Below the pieces are notes generated by a model. The model did no database searches. It was not told where the DNA came from and saw nothing but the letters and a program-made list of their open reading frames with translations. This document shows, one piece after another, positions 57,052 through 64,000 of a DNA stretch of 64,000 nucleotides. The position numbers and the translations under genes are program-made. The DNA comes from Hydrogenophaga sp. (lineage in GTDB: Bacteria > Pseudomonadota > Gammaproteobacteria > Burkholderiales > Burkholderiaceae_C), in contig NZ_JAHBZK010000011.1 of the NCBI RefSeq assembly GCF_019635465.1, positions 62,001 to 126,000 of the forward strand, in the 5' to 3' direction. Positions within the stretch are counted from its first letter, which is position 1; the number at the start of each line of letters is the position of its first letter.

Positions 57052-58122
57052 ATGAGCGACCCGCAGGCCCTTTTCACCGGCACTCAGCCGGTGGCACCGG
57101 CGCACCAGTTCGACGAAGACCGCCTGGCGGTCTGGCTGCAACAGCATGTCGCCGCCTTCGACGGTCCGCTGTCGGTGGCGCAATTCAAGGGGGGGCAATC
57201 CAACCCGACCTTTCTGCTGCAGGCCGGGGAGCGGCGCTACGTGCTGCGGCGCAAACCCATGGGCGAGTTGCTGCCGTCGGCGCATGCGGTTGACCGCGAA
57301 TTCCGCGTGATCCGCGCCCTGGCGAACACCGAGGTGCCGGTGGCCACCGCGCACGCGCTGTGCGAGGACCCAAGGGTCATCGGTTCGGCCTTCTACGTGA
57401 TGGACCACGTCAGCGGCCGCATCTTCTGGGACCCCACCCTGCCCGGCGAAACGCCGGACGCGCGCGCCGCCATCTACGACGAACTCAACCGCGTGCTGGC
57501 CGCCCTGCACCGGGTGAACCCGGCCGCGGTTGGACTGGCCGACTTCGGGCGCCCCGGCGCCTACCTGCAGCGCCAGGTGGCGCGCTGGACGCGCCAGTAC
57601 AAGGCCGCGCAGACCGAGACCATCGATGCCGTCGAGCGCTTGATCGACTGGCTGCCACAGCACATGCCGCCCGAGGGTGAGACCCGCATCGTGCATGGCG
57701 ACTACCGCATCGACAACGTGATCTTCCACCCCAGCGAGCCGCGCATCCTCGCGGTCCTCGACTGGGAGCTGGCCACGCTGGGTGATCCCCTCGTCGACTT
57801 CGCGTACCACGCCCTGACCTGGCGCATGCCGCAGGGCTCTCGCGGCCTGGCGGGCGTGAACACCGCCGCACTGGGCATCCCGGGTGAGGCGCGCTACCTG
57901 GCGAGCTACCTGATGCGCACCGAGCGCAAGCAGCCCGTGCCCGGTCGCGACTGGGCCTACTACCTGGTGTTCAACATGTTTCGACTGGTCGGCATCCTGC
58001 AAGGCATTGCCCACCGCGCACAGCTGGGCAATGCGTCCAATGCCACGGCCGTGCAGACCGGTCGTCGCGCGCGCCCACTGGCCGAGCAGGCCTGGGCGCT
58101 GGCGCAGTCGATCAATCACTGA
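57052..58122 (+). CDS. APH-type phosphotransferase, ACAD10/11-kinase-like
   Basis: A 356-residue kinase fold: FKGGQSNPTFLL is the nucleotide loop, VLRRKP carries the phosphate-binding lysine, IVHGDYRIDNVIF is the catalytic loop with Brenner motif aspartate, and VLDWELATLGDPLVD the metal-binding DWE motif. This subgroup is homologous to the kinase part of ACAD10/11 and to LvaA, which phosphorylate the 4-hydroxyl of 4-hydroxyacyl-CoA. It lies directly before an acyl-CoA dehydrogenase gene, as in those systems. Weak ribosome-binding site; start MSDPQAL chosen by homology-like length. Confidence 0.87.
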   Translation: MSDPQALFTGTQPVAPAHQFDEDRLAVWLQQHVAAFDGPLSVAQFKGGQSNPTFLLQAGERRYVLRRKPMGELLPSAHAVDREFRVIRALANTEVPVATAHALCEDPRVIGSAFYVMDHVSGRIFWDPTLPGETPDARAAIYDELNRVLAALHRVNPAAVGLADFGRPGAYLQRQVARWTRQYKAAQTETIDAVERLIDWLPQHMPPEGETRIVHGDYRIDNVIFHPSEPRILAVLDWELATLGDPLVDFAYHALTWRMPQGSRGLAGVNTAALGIPGEARYLASYLMRTERKQPVPGRDWAYYLVFNMFRLVGILQGIAHRAQLGNASNATAVQTGRRARPLAEQAWALAQSINH

Positions 58123-58152
58123 CGTTCCCTCTCGATCCCACACGGAGACCCC

Positions 58153-59379
58153 ATGGATTTCGACCATTCCCCCAAGGTCAAGGACCTGCAAGCGCGCGTG
58201 CGCGCCTTCATGAACGAACACATCGTGCCGGCCGAGCCCGTGTTTGAAGCGCAGATGAAAGCGTTTCGTGCGGCCGGCAATCCCTGGCAGGAGCCACCGG
58301 TGATGGAAGCGCTCAAGCACAAGGCCAAGGCGGCCGGGTTGTGGAACCTGTTCCTGCCGGACTCGCCGCTGGGCGCGGGCCTGAGCAATCTGGAGTACGC
58401 CCCACTGGCGGAAATCATGGGTCGTTCGCCGATCGGCTCGGAGCCCTTCAATTGCTCGGCCCCCGACACCGGCAACATGGAAACCATCGTGCGCTACGGC
58501 ACGCCCGAGCAGCAGGCGCGCTGGTTGCCGCCCTTGCTCGACGGCAGCATTCGCTCGGCCTTTGCCATGACCGAACCCGCGGTGGCCTCCAGCGACGCGA
58601 CCAACATCGAGGCGCGCATCCAGCGCGACGGCGACCACTACCGAATCAATGGCCGCAAGTGGTGGACCAGTGGCGCCAACGACCCGCGCTGCAAGCTGCT
58701 CATCTTCATGGGCAAGACCGACCCCGAGGCGCCCAGGCATTCGCAGCAGTCCATGATCCTGGTGCCGATGGACACCCCGGGCGTCGAGGTGCTGCGCTCG
58801 CTGCCGGTGTTTGGTTACGACGACGCGCCACACGGTCACGCCGAAGTGCAGTTCACCGACGTGCGCGTACCGCTCGAAAACATCCTGCTGGGCGAAGGCC
58901 GTGGCTTCGAGATCGCCCAGGGCCGCCTGGGCCCGGGACGCATCCACCACTGCATGCGCGTGATTGGCCGCGCCGAGCGTGCACTGGAGGCCATGTGCCA
59001 ACGCGCCAACCAGCGCACCGCGTTTGGCCGCAAACTTGCCGACCAGGGCGTGACCCGCGAGCGCATCGCGCAGTCGCGCATCCTGATCGATCAGGCGCGC
59101 TTTCTGGTGTTGCACGCGGCCTGGAAGATGGACAAGGTCGGCAACAAGGCTGCCAGGCAGGAGATCGCCATGATCAAGGTGGCGGCGCCCTCAATGGCGC
59201 TGCTGGTCATCGACTGGGCCATGCAGGTGCATGGTGGCGCCGGCGTCAGCGACGACTTCGGACTGGCGCGCGCCTACGCGTCCACCCGCACGCTGCGCTT
59301 TGCCGACGGCCCCGACGAAGTGCACCGCAACGCCATCGCCAAGGAAGAAATCGCCCGCGTGCTGGCGCCATCGTCATGA
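58153..59379 (+). CDS. Acyl-CoA dehydrogenase, ACAD11-like
   Basis: A 408-residue [24 protein letters not shown] replaces the common TEPxAGSD and is typical of the ACAD10/11 branch, as are [18 protein letters not shown] and [19 protein letters not shown]. In that branch the enzyme eliminates phosphate from 4-phosphoacyl-CoA made by the partner kinase. CGGAGA precedes ATG. Its stop overlaps the ligase gene by ATGA. Confidence 0.9.
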   Translation: MDFDHSPKVKDLQARVRAFMNEHIVPAEPVFEAQMKAFRAAGNPWQEPPVMEALKHKAKAAGLWNLFLPDSPLGAGLSNLEYAPLAEIMGRSPIGSEPFNCSAPDTGNMETIVRYGTPEQQARWLPPLLDGSIRSAFAMTEPAVASSDATNIEARIQRDGDHYRINGRKWWTSGANDPRCKLLIFMGKTDPEAPRHSQQSMILVPMDTPGVEVLRSLPVFGYDDAPHGHAEVQFTDVRVPLENILLGEGRGFEIAQGRLGPGRIHHCMRVIGRAERALEAMCQRANQRTAFGRKLADQGVTRERIAQSRILIDQARFLVLHAAWKMDKVGNKAARQEIAMIKVAAPSMALLVIDWAMQVHGGAGVSDDFGLARAYASTRTLRFADGPDEVHRNAIAKEEIARVLAPSS

Positions 59380-61079
59380 ACACCGCTCCTCATCACAGTC
59401 ACTGGCCCGCCGGGCTGCCCCACCACCTGACGCTTCCCGAGACCAGCCTGTGGTTCAACGCCGAGGTCTCGGCACGGCGCTACCCCGACAAGCCCTACAT
59501 CGTCTACTACGACACACCGCTGAGCTTCGGGCAGTTTCGCGATCAGGCCGAGTGCCTGGCTGGCCACTTGCAGCAAGTGTGCGGCGTGAAGGCCGGCGAC
59601 CGCGTACTGCTGTACCTGCAGAACAGCCCGCAATGGGTGATCGGCTACTACGCCATCCTGCGTGCCAACGCGGTGGTGGTGCCGGTCAACCCGATGAACA
59701 TGACCGAGGAACTGGCGCACTACGTGGCCGACAGCGGCGCCAGCGTCGCCATCACCGCGCAAGACCTGCTGCCCCAGTTGCTGCCGCTGCACCGCGGCCA
59801 TGGCGGCAGCAGCGACCGAACGCTGGTCCACGTGGTGGTGGCCACCTACAGCGACTACCTGCAGGGCGAGTCGACGCTGCGCCTGCCCCCGTTTGTGACG
59901 GCGCCCCGTCAGCCTGTCGAGGGCGACGGCCTGCACGCCTGGAGCGACGTGCTGGCCGCGCGCCCGGTGCCCGAGCACCACACCGTCGGCCCAGACGACC
60001 TGTGCGTGATGCCCTACACCTCGGGCACCACCGGCCACCCCAAGGGCTGCATGCACACACACCGCAGCGTGCAATGCACCGCCATTGGTGGCATGCAGTG
60101 GTTTGCGCGCAGCCAGGACGCGGTGATGCTGTCTGTACTGCCCTTCTTTCACGTCACCGGCATGGCTGGCGGCATGAACGGACCGCTGTATCTGGGCGCC
60201 ACCATCGTGGTCATGTCGCGCTGGGACCGTGAGACCGCCGCCGAGCTGATGCAACGCCACGGCGTGACCAGTTGGCAAGCGATCAGCACCATGGTGGTGG
60301 ACTTTCTGGCCAATCCGCGAATTGGCGAGTACGACCTGTCCCGGCTGGTGGGCATCCGTGGCGGAGGCGCTGCCATGCCGGCCGCCGTGGCGCACAAGCT
60401 CAAGCAGTTGCTGGGCCTGGACTATGTCGAAGGTTATGGCATGTCAGAGACCATGGCCGCCACCCACATCAACCCGCCGCAGCGCCCCAAGCCGCAATGC
60501 CTGGGGATTCCAGTGTTCGACGTTGATGCCCGCGTCATCGATCCGCAGACCCTGCAGGAATTGCCAGCGGGCGAGACCGGCGAGATCGTGGTGCACGCGC
60601 CGCAGGTGATGCAGGGCTACTGGCGCAACGACGCGGCCACGGCCGAGGCCTTCATCGACCTGGCGGGCCGGCGGTTCTTGCGCACCGGCGATCTGGCGCG
60701 CATCGACGAAGACGGCTATTTCTTCATGATGGATCGGCTCAAGCGCATGATCAACGCCAGCGGCTACAAGGTCTGGCCGGCCGAGGTCGAGACGCTCATG
60801 TACCAGCACCCGGCCATTCTGGAAGTCTGCGTGATCGGCGCGCTCGATGCCAAGCGAGGTGAAACCGTCAAAGCGGTGGTGGTGCTCAAGCCCGAGCAAA
60901 AGGGACAAGTCAGCGAGGGCGACATCATCGAATGGTCGCACCAGCACATGGCCGCTTACAAAAGCCCACGCATCGTCGAGTTCACCAACGCACTGCCCAA
61001 ATCCGGCACCGGCAAGATCATGTGGCGCCACCTGCAGGAGCAGCAGAGCCGGATCGACAGCGAAGGGGTGCGTGCATGA
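59376..61079 (+). CDS. Acyl-CoA synthetase (AMP-forming)
   Basis: Activates a carboxylic acid to its CoA ester using ATP. It has 567 residues: P-loop [11 protein letters not shown] at about 210, GYGMSET at about 354, [37 protein letters not shown] (hinge and A8 motif), and the catalytic C-terminal lysine in [13 protein letters not shown]. It belongs to the medium- or long-chain group. ATGA overlaps on both sides tie it to the dehydrogenases, so it is the probable entry enzyme of the pathway. Confidence 0.92.
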   Translation: MNTAPHHSHWPAGLPHHLTLPETSLWFNAEVSARRYPDKPYIVYYDTPLSFGQFRDQAECLAGHLQQVCGVKAGDRVLLYLQNSPQWVIGYYAILRANAVVVPVNPMNMTEELAHYVADSGASVAITAQDLLPQLLPLHRGHGGSSDRTLVHVVVATYSDYLQGESTLRLPPFVTAPRQPVEGDGLHAWSDVLAARPVPEHHTVGPDDLCVMPYTSGTTGHPKGCMHTHRSVQCTAIGGMQWFARSQDAVMLSVLPFFHVTGMAGGMNGPLYLGATIVVMSRWDRETAAELMQRHGVTSWQAISTMVVDFLANPRIGEYDLSRLVGIRGGGAAMPAAVAHKLKQLLGLDYVEGYGMSETMAATHINPPQRPKPQCLGIPVFDVDARVIDPQTLQELPAGETGEIVVHAPQVMQGYWRNDAATAEAFIDLAGRRFLRTGDLARIDEDGYFFMMDRLKRMINASGYKVWPAEVETLMYQHPAILEVCVIGALDAKRGETVKAVVVLKPEQKGQVSEGDIIEWSHQHMAAYKSPRIVEFTNALPKSGTGKIMWRHLQEQQSRIDSEGVRA

Positions 61080-62191
61080 GCGAGAAGCGCAAGGCGCGGG
61101 CCGTCCTGGCGCGTGCGCACGGTGCGCCGGTCACCGTCGAGGACGTGTGGGTCGACCCACCGCGTACAGGCGAGGTCATGCTGCAGATGTCGGCGTGCGG
61201 CGTGTGCCACAGCGACCTGTCGGCCGCGCAAGGGATCATTCCGCTGCCGCCACCGGTGGTGCTTGGTCACGAGGGTGCAGGCACGGTGATCGCCGTGGGC
61301 GACGGCGTGCATCAACTGGCCGTGGGCGACCGCGTGGTGACCTCCTTCGTCAGCATGTGCGGCCATTGCCGCTACTGCAGCACCGGTCGGCCCCAGTTGT
61401 GCGATCAGGCGGTCAAGGCCACGTACACCTTGCCCGACGGCACGACACGTCTGCACGACATGGCGGGCAATCCGCTCAACATTTTCTCGGGCTGCGGCGT
61501 CATGGCCGACATGGCCACGCTGCACCAGGACAACGTGGTGAAAATCGAACAGGCGGTTTCCATGGAATGCTGCGCCCTGGTCAGTTGCGGTGTCATGACC
61601 GGCGTTGGCGCGGTGGTCAACGCAGCGCGTGTGCAACCCGGGTCGACCGCCGTGGTATTCGGCGCCGGCGGTGTCGGCCTCAACGCCATCCAGGGCTGTC
61701 ACATCGCGGGTGCGGCCATGATCGTGGCAGTCGATCGCGCTGACAGCAAGCTCGAGCTGGCGCGCCTGTTCGGTGCCACGCACACCGTCAACGCCAGCCA
61801 CGACGACAACCTCGTCAAGACGCTGCGCAAGCTCACCGGGGGCGGCGCCGACTATGCGTTCGAATGCGTCGGGCTTGGCGAGGTCGTGGCACAGGCCTAC
61901 GGCTGCCTGCGCAAAGGCGGCACCGCCGTGGCGGTGGGTGTGGCCAGCGTCAAGGACACCACCACCCTCAAGACACTCACACTCTCTCTCGAAGAGAAAA
62001 CACTGACGGGCTGCTACTACGGTTCGGGTCGCCCGCGTGAAGACTTTCCGCGCCTGATCGCCCTCTACCGGGCGGGCCGCCTCAAGCTCGACGAACTCAT
62101 CACACACCGCTACCGCATCGACGAGGCACCCCAGGCCTTTGCCGATCTGTCCGCCGGGCGCAATGCGCGCGGCATGATCGTCTTTGACTAG
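61076..62191 (+). CDS. Zinc-dependent alcohol dehydrogenase
   Basis: Class-III-like ADH of 371 residues. Catalytic zinc ligands C41 (CGVCHSD) and H65 in GHEGAG; structural-zinc cysteines in CGHCRYCSTGRPQLC; Rossmann motif FGAGGVGLNAI followed by VDRADSKLELA, indicating NAD. The sequence fits aryl- or primary-alcohol dehydrogenases. Last gene of the operon, overlapping the ligase by ATGA. It could oxidise a precursor alcohol or an omega-hydroxy acid. Confidence 0.9.
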   Translation: MSEKRKARAVLARAHGAPVTVEDVWVDPPRTGEVMLQMSACGVCHSDLSAAQGIIPLPPPVVLGHEGAGTVIAVGDGVHQLAVGDRVVTSFVSMCGHCRYCSTGRPQLCDQAVKATYTLPDGTTRLHDMAGNPLNIFSGCGVMADMATLHQDNVVKIEQAVSMECCALVSCGVMTGVGAVVNAARVQPGSTAVVFGAGGVGLNAIQGCHIAGAAMIVAVDRADSKLELARLFGATHTVNASHDDNLVKTLRKLTGGGADYAFECVGLGEVVAQAYGCLRKGGTAVAVGVASVKDTTTLKTLTLSLEEKTLTGCYYGSGRPREDFPRLIALYRAGRLKLDELITHRYRIDEAPQAFADLSAGRNARGMIVFD

Positions 62192-62196
62192 GGCCT

Positions 62197-62262
62197 GTTC
62201 ACACTGTTTTTCCAAGTGCGAACGGGGTGAAAACAGCGGCTCGCGTCGTCTGCGCAGGCGAC
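62197..62262. terminator. Hairpins between convergent genes, possible bidirectional terminator
   Basis: Two inverted repeats fill the 73-bp convergent gap: GTTCACACT/AGTGCGAAC (62197-62223, one mismatch) with a loop containing TTTTT, and GTCGTCTGC/GCAGGCGAC (62245-62262, one mismatch). No clean terminal T-tract is present, so rho-independent function is doubtful. Confidence 0.35.
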
Positions 62263-62264
62263 CT

Positions 62265-63122
62265 TCAGGGCAGGCCAGCGTGGGGCACGTCGACCCGCAA
62301 GGTCTGGATACGCCCTTCCCGGCGTGCACCTTGCACCGGCCCGATGCCTGGCGCGGTGCAGACAAACAAGGTGCGGCCATCGTGCCCACCGAGCATGCAG
62401 GCATAGCTGTTGTGCGCGCCGCTGGACACCCTGCGCACAATTTCGCCGCCCGGCGCGACCCTGAGCACCTGCTGCCCGCGCGCGTCCGCCACCCAGATGG
62501 CCCCCTCGGCATCAAGACACAGGCCGTCGACGAACACACCGGGCAGATCCGCCCAGATGCGCCGCCGCAACAAGGCTCCGGAGGGTGCAATGTCAAAGGC
62601 GCTGAGCCGGTGCACGTGGGTCTCGGCCACAATGAGCGTGCCGCCATCGGGTGTGATGGCCATGCCGTTGGGAAACACCATGTCATCGGCCACCACGTGC
62701 ACACTGGCATCGGGGTCCACGCGCAGCAGGCGGGTTGGCCGCAGCGGTTCGCCCGCATAGAGATCGAACCCGAAATTGCCCACATAGGCCCGCCCTTGCG
62801 CGTCGACCACCATGTCGTTGCAATGGCCGCCAGTCAGCGGTGTCAGGTCGACCAGGGTCTGCAGTTGGCCGTCGCGCTGAATGAGCAGGCGCCGGTCCTG
62901 CATCGAGACCACCAACAAGTGGCCATCGGGGCGCCACCCCAGTCCACTGGGATGGGCTGGCACTTCACATTCCGCGCGCAGGTCTCCCTGCTCACTGGCA
63001 GAGAAGACCTTGGCATGGAAGAAGTCGGAGAACCACAAGCGACCGTCGCGCCAGCGCGGCGCTTCGGCGAAGCACAACCCGTCGATCAGGGGTGTGAGCG
63101 CCGAAGCAGGTGCTTTGCTCAT
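62265..63122 (-). CDS. SMP-30/gluconolactonase-family hydrolase
   Basis: A six-bladed beta-propeller lactonase of 285 residues. Metal-site residues appear as CFAEAPRWRDG (glutamate), GHCNDMVVD (asparagine/aspartate), FPNGMAITPDG (asparagine) and VFVDGLCLDAEG (aspartate), the full family set. It opens sugar or 4-hydroxyacid lactones. It converges on the alcohol dehydrogenase and is followed upstream by a solute-binding protein gene on the same strand. A gamma-lactone substrate would fit the nearby 4-hydroxyacid-type genes. Confidence 0.87.
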   Translation of the reverse strand: MSKAPASALTPLIDGLCFAEAPRWRDGRLWFSDFFHAKVFSASEQGDLRAECEVPAHPSGLGWRPDGHLLVVSMQDRRLLIQRDGQLQTLVDLTPLTGGHCNDMVVDAQGRAYVGNFGFDLYAGEPLRPTRLLRVDPDASVHVVADDMVFPNGMAITPDGGTLIVAETHVHRLSAFDIAPSGALLRRRIWADLPGVFVDGLCLDAEGAIWVADARGQQVLRVAPGGEIVRRVSSGAHNSYACMLGGHDGRTLFVCTAPGIGPVQGARREGRIQTLRVDVPHAGLP

Positions 63123-63169
63123 CGCCGAATGCAGCGATCAGGTCGCCCAATCGAGGAGTGGCTGGCCCG

Positions 63170-64000
63170 TCAGTTGAAGCTGGCCAGCGTGACTTCCTTG
63201 ATCTTGCCGTTCTCGACCACGGCCACGCGGGTCTTGGCCGTCGAGCCGCCACGCGCATCCACCCCGTCCAGGTTGTGCGGATTCTGGCTGCCCTTGAGGT
63301 TCTTGAAGGCCTTGTCGAGATTGGCGCGAATGGCCATTGCATCGGTCGTCGTGCCAGCGAGCTTCATGGCTTCGGCGGTGGCGAGCATCGCGGTGTAGTT
63401 CAGTGACATTTCCGAGGCCGGATCGCGGCCCGGATAGGCCTTGAGCCAGGTGCCTACAAAGGCCTTGGCGCCGGCAGTGCCGTCGTCGATCAGCGGAAGC
63501 ACGCCGATGGCACCTTCGAGCATGGCGTAGTTGCCACCCAGGATGGGTTTCATCTGGTCCATCTTGGCCTGGTCGATGATGATGAAGCCGCCTTTGAAGC
63601 CCAGTTCACGGGCCTGCTTGACCACCAGCGCCGTGGGCTCGGACGCGCCGCCGATGAACAGCACATCAGGCTTGGCCGCGAGTACCTTGCTCACGCCACT
63701 GTAAAAGTCGGTGGCGCGGTTGTAGCTCATGGGGTTTTCGGCCACGACTTCGCCACCGGCGGCCGTCCAAGCCGGCACGAACGCCTTGGTCCAGGCCTTG
63801 GCGTAGTCGTGGTCGGCGTTGGCGATCGCAACCTTCTTGCCGAACGCGGACATGGCGTGCTTGACGAAGGCCGGAATGTACGAGGTGAACTCGGGCGGAA
63901 TGCGCAGCGTCAGCGGGTTGCCGCGCTCGGTGATCTGCGGCACGCTGGTGTACGACAGCAGCAAGGTCTTGGTCGCAACGTTTTTGGTCTGGATGGCGAA
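63170..64000 (-). CDS. ABC transporter solute-binding protein, LivK type, N-terminus missing
   Basis: C-terminal 276 residues of a type-I periplasmic binding protein; the frame is open to the window edge (FAIQTKNVATKTLLLSY onward), so signal peptide and first lobe lie outside. Visible second-lobe features are KVAIANADHDYAKAWTKAFVPA, PDVLFIGGASEPTALVVKQARELGF and the C-terminal ARGGSTAKTRVAVVENGKIKEVTLASF. It is a different receptor from that at 36957-38153. A Liv-like transporter may lie beyond 64000. It precedes the lactonase gene by 47 nt on the same strand. Confidence 0.87.
   Translation of the reverse strand, partial: FAIQTKNVATKTLLLSYTSVPQITERGNPLTLRIPPEFTSYIPAFVKHAMSAFGKKVAIANADHDYAKAWTKAFVPAWTAAGGEVVAENPMSYNRATDFYSGVSKVLAAKPDVLFIGGASEPTALVVKQARELGFKGGFIIIDQAKMDQMKPILGGNYAMLEGAIGVLPLIDDGTAGAKAFVGTWLKAYPGRDPASEMSLNYTAMLATAEAMKLAGTTTDAMAIRANLDKAFKNLKGSQNPHNLDGVDARGGSTAKTRVAVVENGKIKEVTLASFN

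Overview
The window is a GC-rich, densely coded stretch of chromosome. It most likely comes from a betaproteobacterium of the order Burkholderiales, probably a Comamonadaceae member close to Hydrogenophaga or Acidovorax. That placement is an inference. It rests on high GC, several Bug-type (TctC) solute-binding proteins, a TctDE/TctCBA locus, hpnDE hopanoid genes, a Tat-type high-potential iron-sulfur protein and many IclR/LysR-controlled aromatic and acyl-CoA catabolic operons. I saw no rRNA, tRNA, integrase, transposase, phage gene or CRISPR array.

Layout. 1-3909 (minus): an operon with a partial maleylacetate reductase, two beta-hydroxyacid-dehydrogenase-type reductases and an amidohydrolase. 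4162-7951: a YciI-like protein, then the beta-ketoadipate end pathway, a PcaR-type IclR regulator divergent from pcaI-pcaJ-pcaF. Maleylacetate reductase makes 3-oxoadipate, so the two blocks join chemically. 7964-14565: a secreted hydrolase, fumC, and a three-gene MacAB-like ABC efflux operon. 14567-18882: LysR, orphan Bug protein, FAD aromatic hydroxylase and thioesterase. 18953-26498: HiPIP, glycosyltransferase, a 1711-residue lipase/RTX protein and a small membrane-anchored protein of visibly lower GC, followed by an RTX relic. 27023-32361: hpnD-hpnE, an SH3 protein, GST, HAD hydrolase and ferrochelatase.

32362-39782: an alpha/beta hydrolase with a complete branched-chain-amino-acid-type ABC transporter. 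Upstream lie a sigma-54 promoter, three 17-bp palindromic activator sites and the gene for a PAS/sigma-54 activator. 39834-45224: TctABC citrate/carboxylate transporter with divergent TctDE two-component system; a 15-copy heptanucleotide repeat abuts the tctA start codon. 45221-47556: S4-domain protein, DMT exporter, LysR.

47671-62191: a large acyl-CoA catabolic region. It combines a pimelate-type set (paired acyl-CoA dehydrogenases, FadJ-like bifunctional enzyme, thiolase) with a set resembling 4-hydroxyacid (levulinate-type) catabolism: SDR, APH-type kinase, ACAD11-like dehydrogenase, acyl-CoA ligase, alcohol dehydrogenase. Two identical-consensus 13-bp palindromes sit in its two divergent promoter regions. 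62265-64000: an SMP-30 lactonase and a partial solute-binding protein.

The strongest leads are the sigma-54/UAS module, the heptamer repeats that replace the ribosome-binding region of tctA and pcaF, the shared 13-bp operator, the kinase-containing beta-oxidation region, and the lipase-RTX/membrane-protein pair.
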